Shown one piece after another: positions 1 to 8,184 of a stretch of 64,000 nucleotides of DNA; position 1 is the first letter of the stretch; each line of letters begins with the position of its first letter. The stretch covers positions 310,001-374,000 of the forward strand of contig NZ_FQVX01000003.1 in assembly GCF_900129495.1 (NCBI RefSeq), written 5' to 3'. This DNA comes from Geodermatophilus nigrescens (lineage in GTDB: Bacteria; Actinomycetota; Actinomycetes; Mycobacteriales; Geodermatophilaceae). The notes beneath the pieces were generated by a model that searched no databases, was not told the origin of the DNA, and saw nothing but the letters and a program-made list of their open reading frames with translations. Both the position numbers and the translations under genes were made by a program.

Positions 1-3000
1 TCACCCGGTCGCCGATGACTGCACCGGACGGCCGCTCCTGGCTGCGCTACGACGCCGTGCTCGACAGCCCAGCGGGCCTCGCCCGGGCCCACAAGACAAC
101 CCACGCGACGACCCCCGTCAGCGTCGCGTTGCCGCTGGCCGAGGCGCGGGGCGGGTACCTCGCCAGTGGGCTGCCAGTGACGCACACGCCGCTGCCGATG
201 TGCGCCAACGCCCAGTTCGACCCGGTCGCGAGCCGGCGTGACCTGGTCGACAACCCTTGGAACCGCGCGCTCGCGCACATGGTCGCCATGCTGTGGCAGT
301 TCGCCGTCGCCGATGTCTTCGCGGAGCATCCGGCCGAAGGGTGGGCTCTTATCCCGGTGGAGAAGACGCGCCAAGGGGCATCGGGGCTAGGGACGCGGCT
401 GCAAGACCTCATCGCCGGAGAGACATCCGCAGCCCTGGGAAACGAAGTCCGGCTACCGGTGACCGGCGTGATGACGCGGCTGTCGCAGTTGGCCTACGAG
501 GAGGAGGCGCTGGAGGGCCTGCTCACCGCGGAGGAGTCCGCCGAACTGGCGGGCCTGGGCGCCGCCTTACCAGTCGGCTGCCGCGACACTGTGGGTCGGT
601 GGCGAGCGGTGCTGGAGCGCTGGCGTCAGCTGGAAACCGGGGTGCCGGCCCCAGTGACCGTGGAGCAGGCGCTGCCCTTAGTGGAGCGCCCTCAGCGCGG
701 AGTGCACTCGTGCATTGCACTGGTGGCCGCGGTCCTGAACGCGGGACTCGCTTATCGTCTCCGGGCTCTTCGGTGCATCGTCACGTCGGGGGGTGAGCAC
801 GTTGCGCCCCCCAGCGTCTCCAGCGCGACGGTGCTCGTCCGGGACGTCTCCGGGCTCGTCGCCGTTCTCGGCACAGGAGTGCAGCTCCACGCGGCCTACT
901 TCGCCGACAGCCATGCGCCGTCGACAGTCCGCGCGTGGCTGCGTAACTCGGGTGTCCTCGCCGAGGAAGCCGCTGATGACACGCTGCTCCGCGCGTTGGC
1001 TCGTGCCGGCCGCGACGGTGTCCGCCTGCCCCGCGCACTCACCGACGACCAGCTGCGCCACCTGCGTGATGCGCTGGAGCAGATCAGTCCCCAGGAGCGG
1101 GAACATCTGGGGGCGGGCATCGGGCGGGCGATCCTGCTCGACGCCTTCCGGTTCGACGCACAGGGCAAGAAGGTGCGGGTGGCCACCGTTCCTGCGGAGA
1201 CCTACCAGCCGACGGCGATTGACCGTGAGCAGGACAGCTTCGCGGTCGCCGCGGGGGCGGCGCCCAACCTGCGTTGGCTTGCCCCGAGATATGCCTCCGC
1301 CCTGCGGTCGCCGTTGGGCCGCGCGGGGCTCGGGCCGCAGCGCTTGCTCCGCCTACTGGGGGCCGAGACGGTACCAAGAATCGCGCCTCATCCTCGGCTT
1401 GAGCGACGCTTCGAAGACGCCCGTCTCGGAGTGGCCCGCGACGGCATTGGATCTCCAACCGACCGCAGAGAGGCCCTACGCGACCTAGGGGCGACATACT
1501 CGCTCGACGACCTTCACAGCCCCGACCTGCAAGAGGTCATCGAGGACATCGCCAGAGATGCCGATCCCTCGAGCCGGCGCAGGCGCGCTCGGGCGTTGCT
1601 CGGTGTACTTGGCCGGGCCTGGCCAACCCTTGGCGAACAGGCTCAAGTGCCTGCTGCACATGACTACTACGTCTGGCAGGTCAAGGGCTCGGTGCGCGCT
1701 TGGTGGGTGTGGCAGGCGGCGAGCGTCGCCTGGCTGGACGATATCGCGGGCACCCCCCGACGAGCGGCCGATTCGCGCCTGCGGACCCCCGCGACGCTGG
1801 CCGTCTACGGCTCCGACGCCGATGGGTACCTCCACCCCGACATCGCCAGCGCCCGGACCGAGGTCCTCACGACCCTGGGCGTCAGCGGGGAGCCCGGTAC
1901 CCGACAGCTCGTCGACCGGCTGCGGCAGCTGCGCGACGCCCCACCCCAAGGGGTCGACCTCAACACCGAGACCGCGGTCGTCTACCAGACGCTGGCTGGG
2001 CGGGTAGGACGCTCAGACCACTCGTCGCACGATGTCACCCCGCAGCGCCTGAAGCACCTATTCGGCGCCGGGGACGGGCTCATCTGGACGCGAGCAGCGT
2101 GGCACCGGCCTACCTCCGTGTTCCGGGGTGCCCCGGTGTTCGGGGCCTACCGACCGTCAGTGCCCCAGGTGCCTGGCAGCGACCCGCTGTGGAAGGCGCT
2201 CGGCGTCCGCGCGCCTGACCTCGACGACTGCGTGGCCGTGCTGCAGGAGGTCGCTAAGCAGCGAAAAGGCTCGGTCGATCAGGCCGTCCTGCTCGATGTG
2301 TTGCGGCTGATGGAGCGGATCTGCGCCGATAGCGGAGCAGACCCGCGGCAGTTGCGCAGGTTGCGGCGGGCTCCTGTGCTGACGACGCACGGTTGGCTGC
2401 GCCAGCGGCCGCTCTACGCGGTCGAGGACTCCGCCGTCGCGACCGGGATTGGCAGTGCACTTCCGGTGTGGACGCCCGGGGGCGAGGTCTCCCAGTTCCC
2501 CCACCTGATCAAGGTCTTCCAACTCCACGCTGTCGGCCGAGAGCATGTCGCGGTGGTGCCGCCCGGCATGGCGTGGGTTGACGAGAGGACCACCGAGCTG
2601 GCGCGGGCTGGAGTCCGGCTGCTCCGTGAAGACCTCGCACGCAACGACCCGGCCCTCCACGCGGCCCTGACCGTGCCATGGGCGGCGCTTGAGGACCTCA
2701 AAGTGAGCGTCGTGCCTGAGCTCAAGGTCTCCGTGAGTGGACTGCCGGACGGGATCGTCCGGGAGGTCCCGGTCAATGCCAGGCTCGACTCGACGTCATG
2801 CGCACTCCTCGTCCGGGCCCCTGAACTGGCGGAAGGCGTTGATGGCGGCCAGGCGCTTGCTGCCCTGTTTGACGCGAACCGTAGAACCCTGGCGCAGGCC
2901 TGGCTGGCCGCTACCGAGGCAGCGCGCCGAGGTCGGCATGCCAGTGACCTCCGGCTCGCCAACGAGGTTTCGGCCGCGCAGGGGGCGGTGGCCGCAGCTG

Positions 3001-3779
3001 CGATCTACGGAAGGTTGGCGTCCGTCCAAGAGCAAGCTGCCGAGCGACGCTCGCGGCGTCGGGTGCACCCATCCTCGGGAGGAGGCACGTCGGCCAGCCG
3101 AGTCCCCGAAGCATCGCCAGACGGGCAGCCGTCATTGGCTGCGCCGGGGGAGGCCGAGACCTTCAGGCGGCGCCTGGTCGATCCCGCGACCCTGGTCGTA
3201 GTCGACCCGAACGGCACCATCGTGGCTGGCTCGGGAGCCGCGCCATCGCCTTCATCTGGCCGCTCACGTGGCGTACAACTCCGGGACCCGCAGCCGGCGG
3301 CGCCGCCGGTGGCGCGCACGCCGGGCCGTGCGTACACGGACCTGGAGAAGGAAAGCCTGGGGATAGAACTGGTCCGGCGGGTGCTGGGCAGCGACTCCAC
3401 CGAGTTGCTTGACCTGCGCGCACAGCATGGCGTGGGCGCCGATGCCGTCGACGAGCTCAAGCAGTACTACGAGCTCAAGGTCAGCGCGGGCGCAGAGCCG
3501 GACCAGATCGTGCTGGAGGACTCTGAGATCCGCCGGGCCATGTCCACGCAGAACTTTTTCCTGGTCGTCGTGTCGGGCCTGGAAGGGGAGAGGGCCACCC
3601 CTCAGGTGCGCATCATCGTCGACCCACTGTCGCAGCTCCGGATGTCAACGAGCAGCCAGGTGCGGTTCTCGGGAGTGCGGCAGTCGCAGAGCCTCGTGTT
3701 CAAACTGCGCCCCCGCAACGACGAGGCTCGAGGCGCCGACGCCGACGCCGGCGCCGACGACGGCCGTAGGAACGTCTGA
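1..3779 (+). CDS. Large sacsin-like / DUF3883 (NOV) protein, 5' end outside window
   Basis: The reading frame is open to the left edge; ATG at 15 gives 1254 residues but is probably internal. Residues 30-90 (LPVTHTPLPMCANAQFDP, then a WNRAL stretch) resemble the segment that follows the Hsp90-like ATPase domain in bacterial sacsin-type proteins, so that ATPase should lie upstream. The centre is long, helical and unrecognised. After a low-complexity linker (about 1030-1100), residues 1105-1215 look like the DUF3883/NOV domain, with GVGADAVDEL followed by YYELKVS, an E-x-K arrangement like PD-(D/E)xK nuclease folds. Such giants are common in accessory and defence-rich regions; a role here is inference. 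It ends 110 nt before a strong hairpin. Family assignment is moderate, function unknown. Confidence 0.75.
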   Translation, partial: TRSPMTAPDGRSWLRYDAVLDSPAGLARAHKTTHATTPVSVALPLAEARGGYLASGLPVTHTPLPMCANAQFDPVASRRDLVDNPWNRALAHMVAMLWQFAVADVFAEHPAEGWALIPVEKTRQGASGLGTRLQDLIAGETSAALGNEVRLPVTGVMTRLSQLAYEEEALEGLLTAEESAELAGLGAALPVGCRDTVGRWRAVLERWRQLETGVPAPVTVEQALPLVERPQRGVHSCIALVAAVLNAGLAYRLRALRCIVTSGGEHVAPPSVSSATVLVRDVSGLVAVLGTGVQLHAAYFADSHAPSTVRAWLRNSGVLAEEAADDTLLRALARAGRDGVRLPRALTDDQLRHLRDALEQISPQEREHLGAGIGRAILLDAFRFDAQGKKVRVATVPAETYQPTAIDREQDSFAVAAGAAPNLRWLAPRYASALRSPLGRAGLGPQRLLRLLGAETVPRIAPHPRLERRFEDARLGVARDGIGSPTDRREALRDLGATYSLDDLHSPDLQEVIEDIARDADPSSRRRRARALLGVLGRAWPTLGEQAQVPAAHDYYVWQVKGSVRAWWVWQAASVAWLDDIAGTPRRAADSRLRTPATLAVYGSDADGYLHPDIASARTEVLTTLGVSGEPGTRQLVDRLRQLRDAPPQGVDLNTETAVVYQTLAGRVGRSDHSSHDVTPQRLKHLFGAGDGLIWTRAAWHRPTSVFRGAPVFGAYRPSVPQVPGSDPLWKALGVRAPDLDDCVAVLQEVAKQRKGSVDQAVLLDVLRLMERICADSGADPRQLRRLRRAPVLTTHGWLRQRPLYAVEDSAVATGIGSALPVWTPGGEVSQFPHLIKVFQLHAVGREHVAVVPPGMAWVDERTTELARAGVRLLREDLARNDPALHAALTVPWAALEDLKVSVVPELKVSVSGLPDGIVREVPVNARLDSTSCALLVRAPELAEGVDGGQALAALFDANRRTLAQAWLAATEAARRGRHASDLRLANEVSAAQGAVAAAAIYGRLASVQEQAAERRSRRRVHPSSGGGTSASRVPEASPDGQPSLAAPGEAETFRRRLVDPATLVVVDPNGTIVAGSGAAPSPSSGRSRGVQLRDPQPAAPPVARTPGRAYTDLEKESLGIELVRRVLGSDSTELLDLRAQHGVGADAVDELKQYYELKVSAGAEPDQIVLEDSEIRRAMSTQNFFLVVVSGLEGERATPQVRIIVDPLSQLRMSTSSQVRFSGVRQSQSLVFKLRPRNDEARGADADAGADDGRRNV

Positions 3780-3890
3780 CGACAGGCCCGCTGTCTTCTT
3801 CGCTCTCCAGCGGGTCAGTGGCATGGCCCCCGGCGAACGCCGCGACCGACGGGCAGGGCGACAGCCAGTGTCGACTTGGGCCAGTCGTAG

Positions 3891-3923
3891 CGAAGGCCCC
3901 GCCCTTGTTGGGCGGGGCCTTCG
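3891..3923. terminator. Bidirectional intrinsic terminator
   Basis: Perfect 14-bp arms (CGAAGGCCCCGCCC and its complement) around a TTGTT loop. It lies between the sacsin-like gene on the plus strand and the GAF/60-aa pair on the minus strand, so it can stop both. There is no clear U-tract, as is usual for high-GC actinobacteria. Confidence 0.75.
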
Positions 3924-4040
3924 GTGGCTGGGACTGGCGCGCAGGTGGAGCCGCAAGCGCAGCGCCGTACTGGTCGAGTGGGGCGGGCTCCTGCTGAATT
4001 ACGGGCCAGCGCCAACCGGGAAGTGGTTGGTCGGCTCAGC

Positions 4041-4223
4041 TCAGCTCAGCTTCGTGGAGTGACCTGTCTTCGCCCGCTTGCGCCCGACATGAGTTCGCAG
4101 GACCCGCTTCAAGCCCTGGGAGCGGCCGAGGGAAGCCTTCCGCGTCTTCGCCACGTAGCCGTTGGGGTCTTTGGCGATCTCCCGGACCTGAGAGTCAGTC
4201 GAGGGCATCGACACGGTGATCAT
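4041..4223 (-). CDS. Small basic hypothetical protein (60 aa)
   Basis: The start at 4223 is chosen because AGAGGAG lies 8-10 nt upstream of that ATG; an in-frame ATG at 4241 has no such site. The product (MITVSMPSTDSQVREIAKDP...) is 60 residues, strongly basic in its C-terminal half (KRVLRTHVGRKRAK), with no membrane segment or signal peptide. It follows the GAF membrane gene by 77 nt on the same strand and is likely cotranscribed. The charge suggests nucleic acid or partner binding, but no family was recognised. A real gene is likely because of the ribosome site; function is unknown. Confidence 0.55.
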   Translation of the reverse strand: MITVSMPSTDSQVREIAKDPNGYVAKTRKASLGRSQGLKRVLRTHVGRKRAKTGHSTKLS

Positions 4224-4300
4224 GTGCCCGGCTCCTCTCATAGTTGGTCTGCCGCAAGGCTGCCACGCGCGGTGCTTCTACGCCTCCTGGACCTCGCAAC

Positions 4301-5161
4301 TTACGCCTTCAACGCCGTCGCGAGAAGGTGCGCCAGGGTGAACACCATCCCAGCATCCCGATCCAGGTCGAAGTCGTCCGCCACAGGGGAGTCCACGGTC
4401 AGCATGCCCAGGAGCTGCTCCTCGTAGATCACCGGCGCGGACAGGAACGAACGCCACTTAGTTGGGCGCTCGACCCAGCCTGCGGGAGGCTCCTCCGAGA
4501 TGTCGCGGCAGTACACCACGTCGCGCTTGTCCAGGGCAGTCAACACGGTGGCCCCCAAGGTGGTCTGCTCATCGAAGATCATGCTCGCCATGTCAGGACG
4601 TCCCACAGAGCTGGCAGCCGGCGGAACCAGCCGGCGACGTGGGGCAGCACCCTCAGCGGCGTACCAACTCGCTCGAACGTCGTCTGGGCCTCCCAGGAGG
4701 GTCGCGGCGGCCGTGAGGGCCACTACATGCGCTCGGCCGCGCAGCTGTCCTTTGGCGGCAGCGTTGGCGCGAAGCTCAGTGATCTCCTTCACTAGGCCAG
4801 CCAAGGGCACCAAGGATCGCGTGATATCACGTGTCGCAGCCTGCGCTGCCTCCGACGCCAGGTCGTTCAGCTTGGCCTGCTGAAACAGGGGTAGGCCTGT
4901 CGCCGTCGCCTGAACCAGGATCAAGATTGCCGCTACATGGACCCTTGCCGGGTTCTCCAGCGCGTCGAAGACGAACGGTATGGCCACCGCCGTGATGGCT
5001 GCGATTGCAGTGATTCCCGTGCTGACCCGAAGCGGTACGTGTCGGAAGTACCAGTCCGCCAGAGCTCTGACCTTCGACCGGAGAGGTGTGAGACCGACAA
5101 CCGCTAGCAGCACTAGGGCAGCAGCCACCTCGGGCCAGTAGTCCGACGCAAACCTGCCCAC
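4301..5161 (-). CDS. Membrane-anchored GAF-domain protein
   Basis: 286 residues from a GTG start. Three hydrophobic segments lie near residues 11-27, 47-69 and 74-93; then a helical linker (about 95-150) precedes a GAF-like domain (about 155-286). Features of the GAF part are LSAPVIYEEQLLGMLTVDS and the preceding WRSFLSAP, typical of the last strands of GAF sensory domains. No kinase, cyclase or HTH output domain is attached, so it is either a sensor acting through a partner or an effector triggered by ligand binding. A TAACGT box 8 nt before the GTG, with no ribosome site, suggests a leaderless message. The 60-aa gene follows downstream. The ligand cannot be told from sequence. Confidence 0.7.
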   Translation of the reverse strand: MGRFASDYWPEVAAALVLLAVVGLTPLRSKVRALADWYFRHVPLRVSTGITAIAAITAVAIPFVFDALENPARVHVAAILILVQATATGLPLFQQAKLNDLASEAAQAATRDITRSLVPLAGLVKEITELRANAAAKGQLRGRAHVVALTAAATLLGGPDDVRASWYAAEGAAPRRRLVPPAASSVGRPDMASMIFDEQTTLGATVLTALDKRDVVYCRDISEEPPAGWVERPTKWRSFLSAPVIYEEQLLGMLTVDSPVADDFDLDRDAGMVFTLAHLLATALKA

Positions 5162-5423
5162 GAAGCGACACGTTAGTGATTACCCATCGCGACCACGACC
5201 TGTCCCTCTGTAGATGTCGTCATCCTGTGGCGGGTGAACGAGGACACCGCTCGACGGCGACCGCTCGCCTGTCCCGAGCTTGCGCCTCCTCGCTAAGCTA
5301 GCTGTGCGGAGCCCCGCCGACTGCGGTAGCGGGCTGCCCCCCATTGGGGATGGGGAGCTGTAGCCCTCGGAAGCTCGGCGGCTCCTGAGCTGCACCCCTG
5401 TCATCAGGCGGTGCCGGCCGACA

Positions 5424-5477
5424 CCCTAGAGTCCGGACCTCTAATCCGCGGGTCGCGGCTTTGATCCCTGGGCCGAC
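5424..5477 (+). pseudogene. Degenerate tRNA fragment (anticodon arm to 3' end)
   Basis: CCGGACCTCTAATCCGCGGG resembles a tRNA anticodon arm (loop CCTCTAA, would-be TCT anticodon but C instead of U at position 33). It is followed by a damaged T-arm (GGCTTTGATCCC instead of GGTTCGATCCC) and an acceptor-like GGGCCGACC. No complementary 5' acceptor strand exists upstream, so this is not a functional tRNA. It resembles the scar left when an element integrates at a tRNA 3' end and the copy then decays. Origin is inference. Confidence 0.45.
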
Positions 5478-5535
5478 CGCTGTGATGTCTCAGGACATCC
5501 CGGAGGCCCGGACGCACGCACTGTGGTTCGGGCGT

Positions 5536-5770
5536 TCATGTGCGAGCTAAGCCGGGCGGTCGGCCGATGGGCGGGTAGCCCCGGTTGGAGGCGAGAGTCA
5601 GGTCCGCGGTAGTTCGCCGGTGGCGGTGTTGACGACCCTGGCGTGCAGGCTCAGGGCGGGCAGCCGGTCGTAGATCCTGGCAGTGGGTTGGGCCAACAGC
5701 GATGTGGTGCGGCCGGCGGCCAAGCACAGGGTGACGCAGCTGGTCTGGTCGAGGCAGCACACGCCCTCCG
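5536..5770 (-). pseudogene. IS481-type transposase, C-terminal remnant (frameshifted)
   Basis: On the minus strand one frame reads HHIAVGPTH and another reads ARVVNTATGELPRT then stop. Immediately after, shifted by one frame, comes DLTLASNRGYPPIGRPPG. Joined, these match the conserved end of IS481-family transposases (LHHIGVG.., VRV..TGELLRELTLDPTRDYQP.GRPPG) as I recall it. At least two frameshifts break the gene, so it is inactive. The matching N-terminal end lies at 6701-6952 on the same strand, with an unrelated plus-strand gene between them. This stretch, with the tRNA fragment, accounts for most of the gene-poor interval 5162-5878; nothing else was recognised there. Confidence 0.6.
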
Positions 5771-5843
5771 CTCCTGACCAGGCGGCTGGACTCATACACG
5801 CCCAAGCCGTGATCGTCGTGCCGAAGCGACGCGCGCGTTCTCC

Positions 5844-5872
5844 GCTGAAACGTCACCGGTCGCACGTACAGT
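5844..5872 (+). promoter_or_regulatory. Putative promoter of a leaderless gene
   Basis: TACAGT at 5867-5872 ends 6 nt before the GTG at 5879. CTGAAA at 5844-5849 is 17 nt further up, a fair -35. No ribosome-binding site precedes the GTG, which fits leaderless translation. Confidence 0.4.
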
Positions 5873-5878
5873 CCGATC

Positions 5879-6715
5879 GTGGCTGCTGAAGAACCGACCG
5901 CGTCCGCCCGACGGATGGTTCAGCAGAAAATGGTGGTTGAGTATCCCGAAGGGACGCACCTTGCGCAGGCGCAAATCCCCGGTGGTTATCGGGGGCTCGC
6001 GCGTGATGATGGTACGAACGAGCTAGAAACGCACGCCGTACTGTTTCCCATCAATGACGACGAAGACGGGGAAAGTCTCCTCGGAGCCTCGCCGCCGTTC
6101 TGCGCTTGCGAAAGCGATGGGTGCGTGTCGGAGTTCCGAGAAGAGGAACCTTCGCTATCAACGGTGCTGATCGGCACACTACTTCTCGTCGGCACCGTTA
6201 AGGCGGCGGAAGTGCTTGCGCCTTACGCCACGAGACTTTGGAACGATCAAGCACTTCCGGCCATAGGGTCGGCGTGGAACTGGCTCACCAGGACTCGTGG
6301 GGCCGACCGTCGCGTCACCACCGACGAGTCGGTGACATCGGTAGAATCTGCATCGGCGGACTCCTCGCCCGAGGTGCTTGCGGCCCTTGAGGAGTGCAGG
6401 GCCAGCATGAGTGGCGCAGAAGCGTGGGAGCGTTTCGTGGCGGCGCTCATGGCCCGGCTGTACAGCGAGGAGCAGTTGAGGCTGCTACGCAGTGCCCGAA
6501 TCGAGGATGCTTACGACCCTGCGGAGTTGAAGGGCCTAATGGAGGGGCTCACGCCTCAGCAGATCGCGGACAGCATCACGCTGATGCTCGAGACGAATCC
6601 ATCGTCGGCCCAAGACGAGACATCGGTCGAACTCGGGCAGGTTCTCGAGCGCATTCGAGCGATCCAGCCGAATGCGATGTTCGCCTGGCGCCCCGCGCCA
6701 AGCATCGAGTCCTGA
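5879..6715 (+). CDS. Orphan membrane-associated protein inside a decayed transposase
   Basis: 278 residues from GTG; in-frame ATG codons at residues 13 and 18 are alternatives. Residues 86-106 (TVLIGTLLLVGTVKAAEVLA) form one hydrophobic helix. The N-terminal part is acidic with a CACESDGC cluster, and the C-terminal half (160-278) is helical and soluble. No known family was recognised. Codon third positions are visibly less GC-biased than in neighbouring genes, a sign of transfer. It sits between the C-terminal and N-terminal remnants of an IS481-type transposase that run on the opposite strand, and its last few codons overlap the N-terminal remnant. It is therefore newer than, or a replacement of, the transposase middle. 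Coding status is supported by length and an open frame; function unknown. Confidence 0.6.
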   Translation: MAAEEPTASARRMVQQKMVVEYPEGTHLAQAQIPGGYRGLARDDGTNELETHAVLFPINDDEDGESLLGASPPFCACESDGCVSEFREEEPSLSTVLIGTLLLVGTVKAAEVLAPYATRLWNDQALPAIGSAWNWLTRTRGADRRVTTDESVTSVESASADSSPEVLAALEECRASMSGAEAWERFVAALMARLYSEEQLRLLRSARIEDAYDPAELKGLMEGLTPQQIADSITLMLETNPSSAQDETSVELGQVLERIRAIQPNAMFAWRPAPSIES

Positions 6716-6952
6716 CTCGGCCAGCGGTTTGCGCAGCCGCAGCACCATCTCCATGGTGGCCGCGGGAGTCGCTCCCGACGGGGTGCGCGGCCGCGAGGGC
6801 CGCGGCTCGAACGCGGCGTCGCCCTCGGTTCGGTAGCGCCGGGCCCTCAGCTCGTACCGTCAGGATTGGGAGACGCTGTAGGCCGGCCATGACCTCCCCG
6901 GGCCTGAGCCCTCCACCTCGACTGCGGTGATGATCAGCCGGGCTTTCGACGT
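6701..6952 (-). pseudogene. IS481-type transposase, N-terminal remnant
   Basis: The minus strand from 6952 reads (T)SKARLIITAVEVEG, then an internal stop, then RYRTEGDAAFEPRPSRP and MEMVLRLRKPLAESGLDA. This matches the start of IS481-family transposases (MSKARLVITAVVVEG.., ARYRAEGEAAFEPRSRRP.., VELIVRLRKELAEAGLDAGP) as I recall it. The initiator ATG has become ACG and there is an in-frame TGA, so the gene is dead. Similarity stops near 6701, where the 3' end of the plus-strand gene 5879-6715 begins. The rest of the interval 6953-7149 holds nothing I can support. Confidence 0.65.
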
Positions 6953-7149
6953 AGCCGCGCATCGAACGGTGGCCCGGTAGGTCCCGAGCCAGGACACACG
7001 GGGCCCACCGTGGACGGCCCACAGCCAGCGCGATGGGCATGCAGGACGTCGTTGTCCCAGCGAGCGGCGACATCTCCTCCGGGACTCCTCCCTCCGCCGA
7101 GTGGCGTCTCGCTTGACGGGTATGCGGTGGCGCGACGACGGTCCCCTCT

Positions 7150-7557
7150 ATGTCGGTGTGGGAGAAGCAGGCGGTTGAGGCGGCTGTGCTCGATGCGCTC
7201 GACGCCACTCATCTGAACAACCTCGGAGGCCATCACTTCGGCCGTCCCTACGTCACGGCCTACCAGTTGGCCATCGCGGTGGACTCCGCTCATCCGGAGA
7301 TCGCTCAGGCTCTCGGCGTGTCAGTCGGAGGTCGAGGAGCAGGAGCGCAGAACAGTCTGGCGCAGTACCTGGCGCGCGAGCTGTCGGCGCGCATCAAGCG
7401 AGACGGTGAGGGCTACCCAGTCGAGGGCGCCTTTGTCTCGAACGAGCACCTGACGTCCCTGATCTACCGGAACGCCGATGGCCAGCCAATTACGAGCAGC
7501 CTGACGGGTACGGGCTTCGACCTCTCCCTGTTCCGCAGGCGTGTGCAGGTGCAGTAG
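7150..7557 (+). CDS. Hypothetical protein (135 aa)
   Basis: MSVWEKQAVEAAVLDAL begins a compact alpha/beta-looking protein with a glycine-rich turn (VSVGGRGAGAQNSLAQYLARELS) around residues 58-80 and a basic C-terminus (LFRRRVQVQ). No signal peptide or membrane segment is visible. The residue mix and the conserved-looking core FGRPYVTAYQLAIAV argue for a real gene, perhaps with an N-terminal winged-helix-like region, but I do not recognise the family. No ribosome site precedes the ATG. It is the last gene before the tRNA fragment at 8099, so it is the innermost gene of the accessory region on this side. Confidence 0.55.
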   Translation: MSVWEKQAVEAAVLDALDATHLNNLGGHHFGRPYVTAYQLAIAVDSAHPEIAQALGVSVGGRGAGAQNSLAQYLARELSARIKRDGEGYPVEGAFVSNEHLTSLIYRNADGQPITSSLTGTGFDLSLFRRRVQVQ

Positions 7558-8098
7558 CGGCCAATCGTGGTTGGCCTCACGCCTGGAGCTGCGCCATGGG
7601 GACGGAGTGGCCACTCGGCGCCCCCCGACGGAGGTGATCAAACCCTCGTTGCTGATGTGGTCGCTTAGGAGCACGTGCATGTCCCCGCGGGGCGGCGGGA
7701 CAGTTGGCAGCACTAGGTCCGGAGCTCCTCCACCACGGTGACTGGCGCTGGTTGGCCAGCGTCCACGTGGCCAGAGTCGCAGTGTCCCGCGGGGTCACAC
7801 GGAGGTACGCGCAGTCAAGAGCAGCGAATTCAGCGGTGCCTCGCTTGGGTGCCGGTGGACCCGCTGCATCAGGGCGCACTCGGTGCGCCCGTTTCGCAGT
7901 CGTGGAAGCCCTGGCGGTCCTGAAGATGAGATCGCCGATGGTTAAGCGAGCGGTCAGGTCTGGGCGGTCCTGTGGTCGCACTGTGGTCGCGGACTGGGCG
8001 CCAATGGGGGAGAGTCGGCGACAGCCGGTGACACGCCGCGCGGCCTTGACCTGCTCAGACGGCATTATGCGGCACCATCTGACACGTCTGGCCTGAGA
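7558..8098. other. Gene-poor interval next to tRNA fragment
   Basis: About 540 nt without a supportable gene. Open frames exist on both strands but their residues show no family signature. An 11-bp direct repeat, TGTGGTCGCAC / TGTGGTCGCGG, occupies 7971-7992. Such short direct repeats beside a tRNA end can be arm-type integrase sites; this is only a suggestion. Confidence 0.3.
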
Positions 8099-8142
8099 CT
8101 TTTCATCCGCGGGTTGTGGGTTCGATCCCCACGGGGCCCACC
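8099..8142 (+). other. tRNA-Lys-like 3' fragment, candidate attachment site
   Basis: Starting in the anticodon loop (CTTTTCATCCGC, close to tRNA-Lys with anticodon TTT), the sequence continues with an intact T-arm (GTGGG TTCGATC CCCAC) and an acceptor strand GGGGCCC-A-CC. The preceding 35 nt contain no D-arm or complementary acceptor strand, so only the 3' half is present. Tyrosine integrases commonly use exactly this half as attB and leave a copy at one end of the element. It coincides with the change from accessory genes (left) to dense chromosomal genes (right). The intact tRNA is not in the window. Confidence 0.6.
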
Positions 8143-8184
8143 GTGCCGTCAGGCGCGTGCACGTCGCAGGCGGACGCCCGCCCG

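Noticed and set aside
5986-6450. Middle of the IS481 transposase antisense to the 278-aa gene
   Set aside because: Minus-strand frames here show no DDE residues or family sequence, so the core is truly missing.
7577-8096. Integrase or excisionase gene next to the tRNA fragment
   Set aside because: No frame shows the R-H-R-Y motifs of tyrosine recombinases or an excisionase HTH.
8027-8142. A complete tRNA ending at 8142
   Set aside because: No D-arm and no 5' acceptor strand complementary to GGGGCCC in the preceding 76 nt, so only the 3' half is supported.
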